The notes: generated by a model from the letters alone, not told the origin. A stretch of 64,000 nt of DNA from Paenibacillus_AP thailandensis (GCF_042685365.1 NZ_JBHUMY010000012.1:62001-126000), one strand, 5' to 3'. Numbered from the stretch's first letter, positions 43,989 to 52,529 are shown. Translations and numbers: made by a program.

Positions 43989-45805
43989 GCGCGGTAATCG
44001 ACTCCTTTGTAGCGATAAGTTGCATAGTCGGCCGTAACGGGAGGCTGCATCTGCATACGTCCGTTCATCTCCGGCGGGTTGTCCGCTTCCCCTCCGGCAT
44101 CGTCCGGGAAAGGCCTGGTCTTAAGCGACAACAGCTGATATCCCGTCTCCGACATCCGTTCCGCCATCTCCTGCTTGAACGTTTCCGCCAACGCGCCGAT
44201 GGAAGGATGATCGTTCCATAACGTCAAGCTTACGATCTTGTCCGTGACGTTCACATCCACCAGCGTATCCCCGATCGTTCGCATCGACAAATCGAACAAC
44301 AGCCGGCAATTCTCCGTATCCAATTCGCCTTTGCGGCCGCGTCTTGTCTGCACATGGACGGAAGCCGTCCGGCTGCCGTCCTGCCCGACGATCGGTATAT
44401 GCAACATTAAGTGCGAGAACAACGCCCCGTTCCGCTCCGGCGCCATCATCAGCTGCTGCCCCGTAATATGCTGGACAAGCTGCTGCGCCGTTTCCTTGAC
44501 CGCTGGCGGCGTATCGTCCGAAGCGGCAAGCGAAAGCAGCGCGCTTTTGAATGTATCCTGCGCTCCTCTAACTTCATCCTCCGCTCCGGCCGGCACGGCG
44601 CCGCGAGAAAATGCTTCGCGTCCCGTTTCTTCGAGCGGCAATCCGCCGCCCGATTTATCGGGCAAGATTGCGGGGCGATTATCCGAAGCGTCCGTGCCAT
44701 TGGCCCCGGCCGCAGCCGGCTCTGCAGCTCCTTCGCCGTAAAGCGGCGGCGCCGTTTGCCGTGAGACGGTCGAATTCCTTCCGGTTCCGTCAACGTTAGA
44801 TTGCCGCTGCCCTGCTGCAACATCCGGAACTCCGGAGCCAACCCCGTTCTGACCTGCCGTCAATTCCCGGGCCAGGTTATGCTCATAATCCACGCCCAGC
44901 CATTTCATCATTTGTCCAAGCCAATTCGTGTGCTGCCCCGTCTTTGCGCCGCCCGTTTCGCTTCCTTCCGGTCCCGCCGACGAATTGGCGGTCATCATAC
45001 GTGCCGACTCGTCGATGCCGAACGGTTCGGCCCCGCGGGTGAACGCGGACTTCGCCGAAACGCCGATTTCCCGGCCCGCCGCCGCGTACAGATTTCCGGC
45101 TGCGCCCGTTCCGGCACGTCCTTCTGTCGTCCCGTCCGCGTATCCCATATAACGCAAACCTTCCGCGAGCAGCTTATCCGCATTGGATGCGGCTTCGGGA
45201 AGCCGTCCGCCGTTTTGTTCCGCCATTTCGCCGAGCTGCTGCCTTAATGTAAGGAGAAGCCGGTCGACGGACGTGCCGAATTGAACCTGCCGCAATCCTT
45301 GAATTGTGTCCGCCGTAGCCGGCAGCCCTCTTTCGTAAGCCGTCGCCGCGCTTTGCAGCCATTGCTCCGGATCGGCCTCCGCCGGCATTTGAACCATAGC
45401 TTGGCTGAAGTGGCGCGATAGCTCCGGCGTAAGGCGCGTTCCGCTTGTTTTCAAGCGGTCCAAGAGCGCATGCGCCCATGGCTGGTCCGGCAGCTTAAGC
45501 TGCTTCAGCCATTCCGCCGCCGAATCCCCCGCAAGCGCCCCGGTTCCGTTCTGCAGCGGCTTAAGCATGATCAAGCCTTCATTAGACTCCGGCATCACCT
45601 GCAAAAGCGCGCTTTGCCCCGCCTGCAACGGATAATCAAGACGGGCCCTTACCTGCAAGCCGTTGATTTGAACAATCGCCTCGTTCGAGTCCGTCATCTT
45701 TACGACCATTCCCCGCACGACCTGGCCGATCTTCAGCTCGAGTGCCCGCGGTTCCGCCGCCGTCGTCTCGCCGAGCAAGCTTCTCATCAATTGATTGATA
45801 TTCAT
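43985..45805 (-). CDS. ylqG: YlqG: large protein with FliK-like C-terminal domain
   Basis: 606 residues, ATG 45805 with GGAG upstream. An N-terminal beta-rich domain (about 1-75; LELKIGQVVRGMVVKMTDSNEAIVQINGLQVRARLD) is followed by a very long Gly/Ala/Thr/Asn-rich, apparently disordered middle (about 190-450) and a C-terminal Flg_hook-like domain (about 465-570; CRLLFDLSMRTIGDTLVDVNVTDKIVSLTLW). The pattern is that of a FliK relative. The gene lies about 22 kb from fliK and is coupled to ylqH, which resembles the FliK partner domain of FlhB. No role is established. Confidence 0.85.
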   Translation of the reverse strand: MNINQLMRSLLGETTAAEPRALELKIGQVVRGMVVKMTDSNEAIVQINGLQVRARLDYPLQAGQSALLQVMPESNEGLIMLKPLQNGTGALAGDSAAEWLKQLKLPDQPWAHALLDRLKTSGTRLTPELSRHFSQAMVQMPAEADPEQWLQSAATAYERGLPATADTIQGLRQVQFGTSVDRLLLTLRQQLGEMAEQNGGRLPEAASNADKLLAEGLRYMGYADGTTEGRAGTGAAGNLYAAAGREIGVSAKSAFTRGAEPFGIDESARMMTANSSAGPEGSETGGAKTGQHTNWLGQMMKWLGVDYEHNLARELTAGQNGVGSGVPDVAAGQRQSNVDGTGRNSTVSRQTAPPLYGEGAAEPAAAGANGTDASDNRPAILPDKSGGGLPLEETGREAFSRGAVPAGAEDEVRGAQDTFKSALLSLAASDDTPPAVKETAQQLVQHITGQQLMMAPERNGALFSHLMLHIPIVGQDGSRTASVHVQTRRGRKGELDTENCRLLFDLSMRTIGDTLVDVNVTDKIVSLTLWNDHPSIGALAETFKQEMAERMSETGYQLLSLKTRPFPDDAGGEADNPPEMNGRMQMQPPVTADYATYRYKGVDYRA

Positions 45806-45891
45806 TTGCTAATCTCCGTTTCCGTAAGCTGCTTGTATACTTATTTATCGGCTGCCGACTTCCATCCGTGAACGGCAACCTGCAAAACGGC

Positions 45892-45947
45892 AAAAAACGC
45901 CCGCGATACATGGCAGATCGCTTGAATCTGCATGCATGGCGAGCGTT
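45892..45947 (-). terminator. Intrinsic terminator after rnhB
   Basis: A long imperfect stem of about 20 bp (AACGCTCGCCATGCATG... with ...CATGTATCGCGGGCGTT) around a short AAGC-containing loop, followed by six T residues on the minus strand. It closes the lepB-rbgA-rnhB unit; ylqG would need its own promoter. Confidence 0.8.
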
Positions 45948-46047
45948 CTTCGCTTCGACCGTATTTCGTTCGATAAGGGTTTTTCATGCCAAATGGAAAG
46001 ATCCTTTGTACGTTCACGCGTTTACAAAATATAACTTTCCGGTGCGA

Positions 46048-46662
46048 TTAAAACAACAGCTGCTCCTCCGCCTGTATGATTTTGCCCAAAAAAGATTGTC
46101 TGTGCATCGGGCTTGCCCCGAATTCCAGCAGCTTCTCCCTATGCTGTTTGGTTGCATAGCCTTTATGTACGGCAATTCCATAGGCCGGGTACAGCTTATC
46201 CCACTCGTTCTCGCACAGCCGGTCCCGCGTCACCTTGGCGACGATCGACGCCGCGGCGATCGACTGGCTGTTCGCATCTCCTTTAATGATCGAAAGCTGC
46301 GGCACCGGGACGTTAACCTTCTCCGCGTCGACAAGCATGTAATCGGGCGACACGGCAAGCGCCTCTACGGCCAGCTTCATCGCAAGCCGCGACGCTTGCT
46401 TAATGTTGATGCGGTCGATCGTTTCGGCATCCACCCGTCCAATCGCCCATGCGGAACAATTGTCCAAAATTAGGTCGTAAAGCATATTCCGCTTTTTTTC
46501 CGACAGCTTCTTCGAGTCGTCGACTCCTTCAAGCACAAGCCCGGGCGGTAAAATAACCGCTGCGGCAATCACGTCGCCGAATAAACAGCCTCTGCCTACC
46601 TCGTCAACGCCCGCGATCGAAGTATAACCTTCTTCCCAAAGCTTCGTTTCGTATTCCAGCAT
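46048..46662 (-). CDS. rnhB: Ribonuclease HII
   Basis: 204 residues from ATG 46662 (7 bases after GGGG); the GTG just before is an alternative. Active-site motif AGVDEVGRG (Asp, Glu) near residue 20, third acidic residue in MLVDAEKV (about 112) and the fourth in SIVAKVTRDRL (about 147). The stretch after DEVGRG reads CLFGDVIAAAV rather than the commoner PLAGPVVAAAV. It removes ribonucleotides from DNA. Co-transcribed with rbgA. Confidence 0.95.
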   Translation of the reverse strand: MLEYETKLWEEGYTSIAGVDEVGRGCLFGDVIAAAVILPPGLVLEGVDDSKKLSEKKRNMLYDLILDNCSAWAIGRVDAETIDRINIKQASRLAMKLAVEALAVSPDYMLVDAEKVNVPVPQLSIIKGDANSQSIAAASIVAKVTRDRLCENEWDKLYPAYGIAVHKGYATKQHREKLLEFGASPMHRQSFLGKIIQAEEQLLF

Positions 46663-46681
46663 CACGTTTCCCCATTATCCG

Positions 46682-47572
46682 TTAGTCCAGAAGCTTCTCC
46701 ACGCCGGGCGGATACGGCGCTTCCAGCGAAATGCGTCCCAGCTTGCCCGCGCGAAGCTCGCGCAAAATAATGCCGGACGCCTTCTCCAGATCGACGCGGC
46801 CGCCTCCCATCAACGCGCCGCGCTTCCTCCCGATATCCTCCATCACTCTTACGATTTCGTCCGCATCCTCCGTATCCTTCGGCGGCGAATCGAGTCCGAA
46901 CCGTTCGCTAAGCGCCGGCCAATAACGCTTCGACAGCTCCTTCACCGCCGTAAAAGCGATATCCTCGACGTTCAACACTTGCTCCTTGATTGCGCCGGTA
47001 ATCGCAAGCCGGTAGCCGACATCCTGATCCTCGAATTTCGGCCACAGGATGCCCGGCGTATCGAGCAGCTCCATGTCGGTGCCGACTTTGATCCATTGCT
47101 GTCCTTTCGTCACGCCCGGCCGATCTCCGGTTGCGGCAATGTTTCGTCCGGCGAGCCGGTTAATGAGCGTCGATTTGCCGACGTTCGGAATTCCGACGAT
47201 CAACGCCCGAATCGCCCGCGGGTTCATGCCTTTGGCGATTTGCTTCGAAATCTTTTCGCTTAAAATTTGTTTGGCCAGCACCGGAATATCGCCGACGCGC
47301 GTGCCGGTAGAAGAATCGACAACCGCGCATTCATGGCCTTCCCGCTTAAAGAAATTCGTCCATTGCTCGGTTACTTTCGGATCGGCGAGATCCGACTTGT
47401 TCAATACGATCATTCGGGGCTTGCCGCCCAAAATTTCGTCGACCATCGGATTGCGGCTCGAGAGCGGAATGCGCGCATCCAAAAGTTCTATGGCAATGTC
47501 GATTAATTTCAGCTTGTCCTGGATCTGCCTCTTGGCCCGGGTCATATGCCCGGGGAACCATTGAATGGTCAT
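46682..47572 (-). CDS. rbgA: Ribosome biogenesis GTPase RbgA (YlqF)
   Basis: 296 residues, ATG 47572 with GGTGAGG upstream. Circularly permuted GTPase: G4 NKSD (about 58-61) comes before G1 GIPNVGKSTLINRL (about 127-140) and G3 DTPGIL. N-terminal MTIQWFPGHMTRAKRQI is the family opening; the C-terminal helical domain binds 23S rRNA. It acts late in 50S subunit assembly, linking it to the ribosomal protein genes nearby. Confidence 0.96.
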   Translation of the reverse strand: MTIQWFPGHMTRAKRQIQDKLKLIDIAIELLDARIPLSSRNPMVDEILGGKPRMIVLNKSDLADPKVTEQWTNFFKREGHECAVVDSSTGTRVGDIPVLAKQILSEKISKQIAKGMNPRAIRALIVGIPNVGKSTLINRLAGRNIAATGDRPGVTKGQQWIKVGTDMELLDTPGILWPKFEDQDVGYRLAITGAIKEQVLNVEDIAFTAVKELSKRYWPALSERFGLDSPPKDTEDADEIVRVMEDIGRKRGALMGGGRVDLEKASGIILRELRAGKLGRISLEAPYPPGVEKLLD

Positions 47573-47599
47573 TGCCTCACCTCAAAAAAATGTTCATGC

Positions 47600-48229
47600 T
47601 CAATCATGATTGATAATGCTGATCTTATCAAGCGGCCAAAAAATCACGTCAGCGCGGCCAACGATCTCTTTCTCGGAGATAAAGCCGATGTCGCGGCTAT
47701 CCTGACTGTTGTTCCGATGATCGCCCATCGCGAAAATGCTGCCTTCCGGAACGGTCGTCTCCGATTGTCTGCTGTTCGGGTAATTCGGATTCGGGCCGTT
47801 GTTATACAGCTCTCCCCGAGCGTGCGCTTCCTGGATCGCTTCCGCCAAGTACGGCTCTTCGATCTTCTCGCCGTTTACATATACGTCGTCTCCATCGACT
47901 TTAATCGTATCTCCCGATACCGCAATAACGCGTTTAATGAAATCGCGGCCTTGCTCCGGCACATGGAACACAACGACTTCCCCGCGTTCCGGTTCGCGGA
48001 ACTTGTACAATATTTTGTTGACGATCAGACGCTCGCCCGTATAAAAGTTCGGTTCCATCGAAGGACCTTCAACGATAAAGGGTGAGAATAAAAACGTGCG
48101 AATGACGAAGACGAGCAATACCGCAAAAGCAAGCGCCTTAATCCAATCGACGATTTCTTTGTAGGCTTTGCTTGATTTGGGCTTCGGATTCATTTCGCCC
48201 GTATCCGCAGAATGTTGCTGTGTGTCCAT
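47600..48229 (-). CDS. lepB: Type I signal peptidase
   Basis: 209 residues, ATG 48229 with AGAAGG upstream. Cytoplasmic start, one transmembrane helix (about 31-50), catalytic Ser57 in VEGPSMEPNF and catalytic Lys99 in DFIKRVIAVSGD, followed by the box GSIFAMGDHRNNSQDSRDIG. The active site faces outward and cleaves exported preproteins. Similar to SipS/SipT; placed between rplS and rbgA as sipS-like genes often are. Confidence 0.95.
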   Translation of the reverse strand: MDTQQHSADTGEMNPKPKSSKAYKEIVDWIKALAFAVLLVFVIRTFLFSPFIVEGPSMEPNFYTGERLIVNKILYKFREPERGEVVVFHVPEQGRDFIKRVIAVSGDTIKVDGDDVYVNGEKIEEPYLAEAIQEAHARGELYNNGPNPNYPNSRQSETTVPEGSIFAMGDHRNNSQDSRDIGFISEKEIVGRADVIFWPLDKISIINHD

Positions 48230-48486
48230 CGATATTGCCTTCTTTCTCTATAAAATTAGCGGAACGCAACCGATATTAGCATATCTAATTCGCGGGCTTG
48301 GTTCAAGTGCGATGGAAAACCGCCCTCCAAGCCGCTTCGATAGCTTGCTGCCTTCCGCCACGCGATACGACTTCGTTGTTCTTGCGTCTTTCGAAGATGA
48401 ACGACCGCGTTTATAAGATGTTTTATCGCTGGAAACGAATTTGTTATTTCCGATTGCTCCGGAATTTCATAAAATTCTATCGCGGT
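48230..48486. other. Gap between rplS terminator and lepB
   Basis: Together with the rplS terminator this gap exceeds 300 bases. It holds the lepB promoter near 48279-48307. In the remaining stretch 48310-48486 I see no gene with a credible start and no recognisable RNA element. Confidence 0.6.
48279..48307 (-). promoter_or_regulatory. Predicted SigA promoter of lepB-rbgA-rnhB
   Basis: A -35 TTGAAC (48307-48302) and -10 TATGCT (48284-48279) with a 17-base spacer; an overlapping extended -10 TGC-TAATAT follows. The transcript would begin near 48270, about 40 bases before lepB. Confidence 0.5.
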
Positions 48487-48524
48487 AAAAAACGAAAAGG
48501 AGCTTGTTTGAGCAAGCCCCTTTT
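48487..48524 (-). terminator. Intrinsic terminator after rplS
   Basis: A 12-bp stem AAAAGGGGCTTG / CAAGCTCCTTTT with loop CTCAAA, then CG and six T residues on the minus strand. Ends the rplS transcript. Confidence 0.9.
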
Positions 48525-48537
48525 TCCCGTTTTCATC

Positions 48538-48879
48538 TTAGCGAATCTCTTTGATTCTTGCTGCTTTACCGCGCAGGTTGCGCAGGTAGTACAGTTTCGC
48601 GCGACGAACTTTACCACGGCGCGCCACTTCGATCTTATCGATCTTAGGCGAGTGGATTGGGAACGTTCTTTCCACGCCAACGCCGTAAGAAATTTTGCGC
48701 ACGGTAAACGTTTCGCTGATTCCGCCGCCGCGGCGTTTGATTACAACGCCTTCGAACAGCTGGATACGCTCGCGCGATCCCTCGATAACCTTCACGTATA
48801 CCTTCAGCGTGTCGCCAGGACGGAAGCTAGGGATATCTTTGCGGAGCTGCTCTTGCGTAATCGCTTGTACCAAGTTCAT
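48538..48879 (-). CDS. rplS: 50S ribosomal protein L19
   Basis: 113 residues from ATG 48879 with GGAAGGAG at good spacing; six upstream codons belong to the ribosome-site region. Signature LRKDIPSFRPGDTLKVYVKVIEGSRERIQLFEGVVI and the C-terminal KVRRAKLYYLRNLRGKAARIKE. It stabilises the 30S-50S interface. It is monocistronic here, with its own promoter, leader and terminator. Confidence 0.98.
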   Translation of the reverse strand: MNLVQAITQEQLRKDIPSFRPGDTLKVYVKVIEGSRERIQLFEGVVIKRRGGGISETFTVRKISYGVGVERTFPIHSPKIDKIEVARRGKVRRAKLYYLRNLRGKAARIKEIR

Positions 48880-48978
48880 TTCGGTCACTCCTTCCACAAC
48901 AGACGTTCTTAATAACTCGCCGCGTTCCTATGAACGGGTTCTACGCTATTAGCGGACCGTCCGACTTTACAAACAACA
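48880..48978 (-). ncRNA. Probable L19 leader region
   Basis: The 99-base leader of rplS contains a CGTTC-ATAG-GAACG hairpin, with flanking complementary GACG / CGTC segments, just before the ribosome site. Bacillota are known to have an L19 leader upstream of rplS that binds the ribosomal protein. I cannot run a covariance model, so the assignment rests on position and the hairpin. Confidence 0.5.
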
Positions 48979-48984
48979 GTAGAA

Positions 48985-49013
48985 ATTTTATCATAGATTA
49001 GGCGAAAAAACAA
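48985..49013 (-). promoter_or_regulatory. SigA promoter of rplS
   Basis: A -35 TTGTTT (49013-49008) and a -10 TAAAAT (48990-48985) with a 17-base spacer in the gap after trmD. Initiation near 48978. Confidence 0.6.
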
Positions 49014-49032
49014 CGGAAATTATGCAAAAAAA

Positions 49033-49785
49033 TCAAGTTTCCTGCGGTTTTTCCGTTTCGGAAAGTTTCTCTTTCAGCCATGTCCGCTCCTGCGTCGTCA
49101 GATCGGCCGATTCGAGCAAATCCGGCCTCCGGCGAAGCGTCCGCAGCAGCGACTGTTCCCTCCGCCACGCTTCGATCCGCGCATGGTGTCCGGACAGAAG
49201 CACCTCCGGAACCTCCCAGCCGCGGAATACGGGCGGACGCGTATAATGCGGATATTCCAGCAGGCCGGTGCTGAACGAATCGGTTATAGCCGATGATTCG
49301 TTGCCAAGCACGCCGGGAAGCAGCCGAACGACGCTGTCGATGATTGTCATCGCAGGCAATTCTCCTCCCGTCAGCACAAAATCGCCGATCGAGAGCTCGT
49401 CCGTGACCAAATGCTCGCGGATTCGTTCGTCGTAGCCTTCATAATGGCCGCATATAAACACAAGATGCTCTTCTTTCGCGAGCTCCTCCGCCTTGCGCTG
49501 CGTAAACGTCTCCCCTTGCGGACACATCAAAATAACGCGAGGCTTTTTGTCCGTATTCGCCATCAAATCTTCCACCGCGGCAAAAATCGGCTCGGGCTTC
49601 AAAACCATGCCTCCGCCGCCGCCGTAAGGGTAGTCGTCCACCGTGTTATGCTTATTGTTCGCGTAAAGCCGAAAATCAACGGCATTCAGCTCCACGATGC
49701 CCTTGTCCCTTGCTTTTCCGAGAATGCTTGCGCCGAACACGCCGCCGAACATTTCCGGAAACAGCGTAAGAACGTCAATTTTCAT
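49033..49785 (-). CDS. trmD: tRNA (guanine-37 N1) methyltransferase
   Basis: 250 residues from ATG 49785, giving the family start MKIDVLTLFPEMF. A TTG at 49794 overlaps the rimM stop and sits nearer to AAGGA, so the true start may add three residues. Trefoil-knot SPOUT core: YPYGGGGGMVLKPEP, ICGHYEGYDERI and SIGDFVLTGGELPAMTIIDSVVRLLPGVLG. It methylates G37 next to the anticodon. Directly after rimM. Confidence 0.96.
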   Translation of the reverse strand: MKIDVLTLFPEMFGGVFGASILGKARDKGIVELNAVDFRLYANNKHNTVDDYPYGGGGGMVLKPEPIFAAVEDLMANTDKKPRVILMCPQGETFTQRKAEELAKEEHLVFICGHYEGYDERIREHLVTDELSIGDFVLTGGELPAMTIIDSVVRLLPGVLGNESSAITDSFSTGLLEYPHYTRPPVFRGWEVPEVLLSGHHARIEAWRREQSLLRTLRRRPDLLESADLTTQERTWLKEKLSETEKPQET

Positions 49786-49790
49786 GGCCG

Positions 49791-50318
49791 TCAAATCAAT
49801 CCTTCCATCAGCTTCACAGTGACGCTTTTAGCGGCGACATCCACATTCAGCACCACATCGTCGATATACGGCAGCAAAATTTGTTTCGGCTTGCGGCCGG
49901 CTTTTTCGACCACCCATACATCGTTGGCGCCGGGGCTTAAAATTTCCGTTACGGTCCCGAGATCCTCGCCTTCGACCGTCACGACGCTGCAGCCGATAAT
50001 ATCGCTGTAATAATATTCGCCTTCCGCCAGCGGCTCGCGGTCGGAGCCGGCCACCTTGAGCAGCCAGCCTTTGTATTTCTCCACATCGTTTATGTTATCG
50101 TAGCCCTTCAGCTTAACGATATAGACGTTTTTGTGCGGGCGGGAAGCTCCGACGACGACGGATAGCTGCTCGGAGCCGTCTTCCTTTTGCAGAAGCAGCT
50201 TGCTTCCGCTTGCGAAACGGGCTTCCGCAAAATCCGTTTGCGATACGACCTTCAACTCTCCGCGGATGCCATGCGTATTGACGATTTTGCCAACCGTATA
50301 CCATTGCTCGGCACTCAT
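49791..50318 (-). CDS. rimM: 16S rRNA processing protein RimM
   Basis: 175 residues, ATG 50318 with AGAGGTGG upstream. N-terminal beta-barrel (YTVGKIVNTHGIRGELKVVSQTDF) and C-terminal PRC barrel (YYYSDIIGCSVVTVEGEDLGTVTEILSPGANDVWVV, LPYIDDVVLNVDVAAKSVTV). It assists maturation of the 30S head around protein S19. Follows khpA after a terminator and a 217-base stretch without a clear promoter. Confidence 0.96.
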   Translation of the reverse strand: MSAEQWYTVGKIVNTHGIRGELKVVSQTDFAEARFASGSKLLLQKEDGSEQLSVVVGASRPHKNVYIVKLKGYDNINDVEKYKGWLLKVAGSDREPLAEGEYYYSDIIGCSVVTVEGEDLGTVTEILSPGANDVWVVEKAGRKPKQILLPYIDDVVLNVDVAAKSVTVKLMEGLI

Positions 50319-50535
50319 AGGCCACCTCTTTGATCATAATGTTCCTAATTTAGCGAATATCTATTTATGCGCAAGCCTTAAGTAAGGGCTCGCGGTCATT
50401 TTCATGGCAAGATCCAAACTTGCTTCAAGAAGAAACGATCTTTCTCGGTCCAAGTCTTAAAAGTCTGAAGGACGAAACGTTTCGGCATGAAATACAAAAC
50501 AATTTATAACGCAAAACTTATAAAGTTTAGATTTT

Positions 50536-50567
50536 GAAAAAGGGCCAGGATTCTCATCCCGACCCTT
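50536..50567 (-). terminator. Intrinsic terminator after khpA
   Basis: A 12-bp stem AAGGGTCGGGAT / ATCCTGGCCCTT with two G-U pairs and loop GAGA, followed by TTTTT on the minus strand. Ends the ylxM-ffh-rpsP-khpA transcript, 15 bases after the khpA stop. Confidence 0.85.
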
Positions 50568-50581
50568 CCGGCGTACGAATA

Positions 50582-50812
50582 TTACGATATGATATCAACG
50601 ATGACGCGCTTCTTCGATTTGACGGAAGCGGAGGCCACGACGGTCCGCAGCGCTTTCGCGATGCGTCCCTGCTTGCCGATGACCTTGCCGACATCGTCGG
50701 GATGAACCGACAGCGCGTATACCGTGCCGCGGTCACCCTCCCTCACGTCTACCCGCACGTCCTCCGGATTATCCACTAAAGCCTTAGCTATGACAAGAAT
50801 CAAATCTTCCAT
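50582..50812 (-). CDS. khpA: KH-domain RNA-binding protein KhpA (YlqC)
   Basis: 76 residues, ATG 50812 with GGAGG upstream. A single type II KH domain with the loop VIGKQGRIAKALRTVV (the GxxG is GKQG, about 47-50). In Gram-positive bacteria KhpA pairs with KhpB/Jag and binds RNAs controlling cell division and elongation. Found after rpsP, as is common. Confidence 0.94.
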   Translation of the reverse strand: MEDLILVIAKALVDNPEDVRVDVREGDRGTVYALSVHPDDVGKVIGKQGRIAKALRTVVASASVKSKKRVIVDIIS

Positions 50813-50837
50813 TTTTAAGGCCCTCCGCTATCAACAG

Positions 50838-51110
50838 TTATTTCTGTTGTTTAAGCTCATGGAACTTTTTCAGAACGCCGGCTTTGGAAAGCAAGTCGCG
50901 AACGGTGTCGGACGCTTGCGCGCCGTTTTGAAGCCATTTCAGCGCTTTTTCTTCGTTGATCGATACTTGTGCCGGTTGTGCAACCGGGTTGTAAGTGCCG
51001 ATTTCCTCGATAAAGCGGCCGTCGCGCGGCGAACGGGAATCAGATACGACTACGCGGTAGAAAGGCGCTTTGTGTGCACCCATACGTTTCAGACGGATAC
51101 GAACTGCCAA
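50838..51110 (-). CDS. rpsP: 30S ribosomal protein S16
   Basis: 90 residues starting at TTG 51110, 6 bases after GGAGGTG; this gives the conserved start AVRIRLKRMGAHKAPFYRVVVSDSRSPRDGRFIEEIGTYNP. The in-frame upstream ATG would read through the ribosome site. S16 is an early 30S assembly protein. Lies 39 bases after ffh. Confidence 0.97.
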   Translation of the reverse strand: MAVRIRLKRMGAHKAPFYRVVVSDSRSPRDGRFIEEIGTYNPVAQPAQVSINEEKALKWLQNGAQASDTVRDLLSKAGVLKKFHELKQQK

Positions 51111-51149
51111 GATATTCACCTCCTTCAACGAATAAAATCCGTGCATGTA

Positions 51150-52529
51150 TCATCCAAACGGGAACTTCATGTTTTTGCCGAGAAGCCCTTTCAGCATCTT
51201 TTTGCCGCCTTTCGGGCCTTTCGGGCCCATCATGCCGCTGAACTGCTTCATCATGCGGCGCATATCGTCGAACTGCTTGATCAGGCGGTTCACTTCGGCG
51301 ACGGTCGTGCCGCTGCCGGCGGCGATCCGCTTGCGGCGGCTATGGTTCAGAATTTCCGGCTTCAGCTTTTCTTCCCTCGTCATCGACCGCACGATCGCTT
51401 CGACCCTGCCGATTTGCTTGTCGTCCACCTTCATGTCCTTCAAGCCTTTAACCTTGTTCATACCCGGAAGCATTTCAAGGATCTGATCGAGCGGCCCCAG
51501 GTTGCGGACTTGCTCCATCTGCTCCAGAAAATCCTCGAAGGTGAACTCGGCATTGCGCATTTTGCGCTCCATCTCGGCGGCTTTCTCGGCATCGATATTG
51601 GCTTGCGCTTTCTCGATCAGGGAAAGCATGTCGCCCATTCCCAATATGCGCGAAGCCATACGTTCCGGATGGAACGGCTCCAGCGAGTCGATCTTCTCGC
51701 CCATCGCCGCGAATTTGATCGGCTGGCCCGTTACCGCCTTGACCGACAATGCCGCGCCGCCGCGGGTGTCGCCGTCCAGCTTCGTCAGCACGACGCCGGT
51801 CAGCTCAAGCTGCTCGTGGAAGCTCTTCGCGACGTTTACGGCGTCCTGGCCGGTCATGGAGTCGACGACGAGCAGCACTTCGTCCGGTTGAACGACTTGA
51901 TGGATTTGCTTCAGCTCCTCCATCAACGCTTCGTCGATATGCAGGCGGCCCGCGGTATCGATAATGACATAATCGTTATGGTTGTCCTTGGCGTGCTGCA
52001 AGCCTTGGCGGGCGATTTCCACCGGGGATACCTGATCGCCGAGCGAAAATACCGGCGCCCCGATCTGATCGCCGAGCACCTGCAGCTGCTTGATTGCGGC
52101 CGGACGGTAAATGTCGCAGGCGACGAGCAGCGGCTTGTGGTTGCCCTTCTGCAGCAGCTTCGCAAGCTTACCGGACGTCGTCGTCTTGCCCGCGCCCTGA
52201 AGGCCGGCCATCATGATGACGGTAGGCGGCTTGTTCGCTTTCGCGAGCTTGGCGTTCGTTCCGCCCATCAGCTCGGTCAGCTCTTTGTTAACGATATCGA
52301 TAATAACCATGCCGGGGGTGAAGCTCTTCATCACTTCTTGTCCGACGGCGCGCTCTTTTACCTTGGCGATAAAATCTTTGACAACTTTAAAGTTGACGTC
52401 CGCCTCGAGCAGCGCCAGCCTGACTTCGCGCATCGCTTCGTTTACGTCGTCCTCGGATACTTTCCCTTTGCCCCTCAGCTTGCCGAATACGCTCTGCAGC
52501 CTGTTGGACAAACTTTCGAATGCCGCCAT
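51150..52529 (-). CDS. ffh: Signal recognition particle protein Ffh
   Basis: 459 residues, ATG 52529 with GGAGGTG upstream. N domain, G domain with AGLQGAGKTTTSGKLAKLL (about 104-122), DTAGRL and TKLDGDTRGGAALS, then a methionine-rich M domain (about 300-440) that holds the signal sequence and 4.5S RNA. It targets membrane proteins to FtsY, encoded just upstream in this window. Confidence 0.98.
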   Translation of the reverse strand: MAAFESLSNRLQSVFGKLRGKGKVSEDDVNEAMREVRLALLEADVNFKVVKDFIAKVKERAVGQEVMKSFTPGMVIIDIVNKELTELMGGTNAKLAKANKPPTVIMMAGLQGAGKTTTSGKLAKLLQKGNHKPLLVACDIYRPAAIKQLQVLGDQIGAPVFSLGDQVSPVEIARQGLQHAKDNHNDYVIIDTAGRLHIDEALMEELKQIHQVVQPDEVLLVVDSMTGQDAVNVAKSFHEQLELTGVVLTKLDGDTRGGAALSVKAVTGQPIKFAAMGEKIDSLEPFHPERMASRILGMGDMLSLIEKAQANIDAEKAAEMERKMRNAEFTFEDFLEQMEQVRNLGPLDQILEMLPGMNKVKGLKDMKVDDKQIGRVEAIVRSMTREEKLKPEILNHSRRKRIAAGSGTTVAEVNRLIKQFDDMRRMMKQFSGMMGPKGPKGGKKMLKGLLGKNMKFPFG

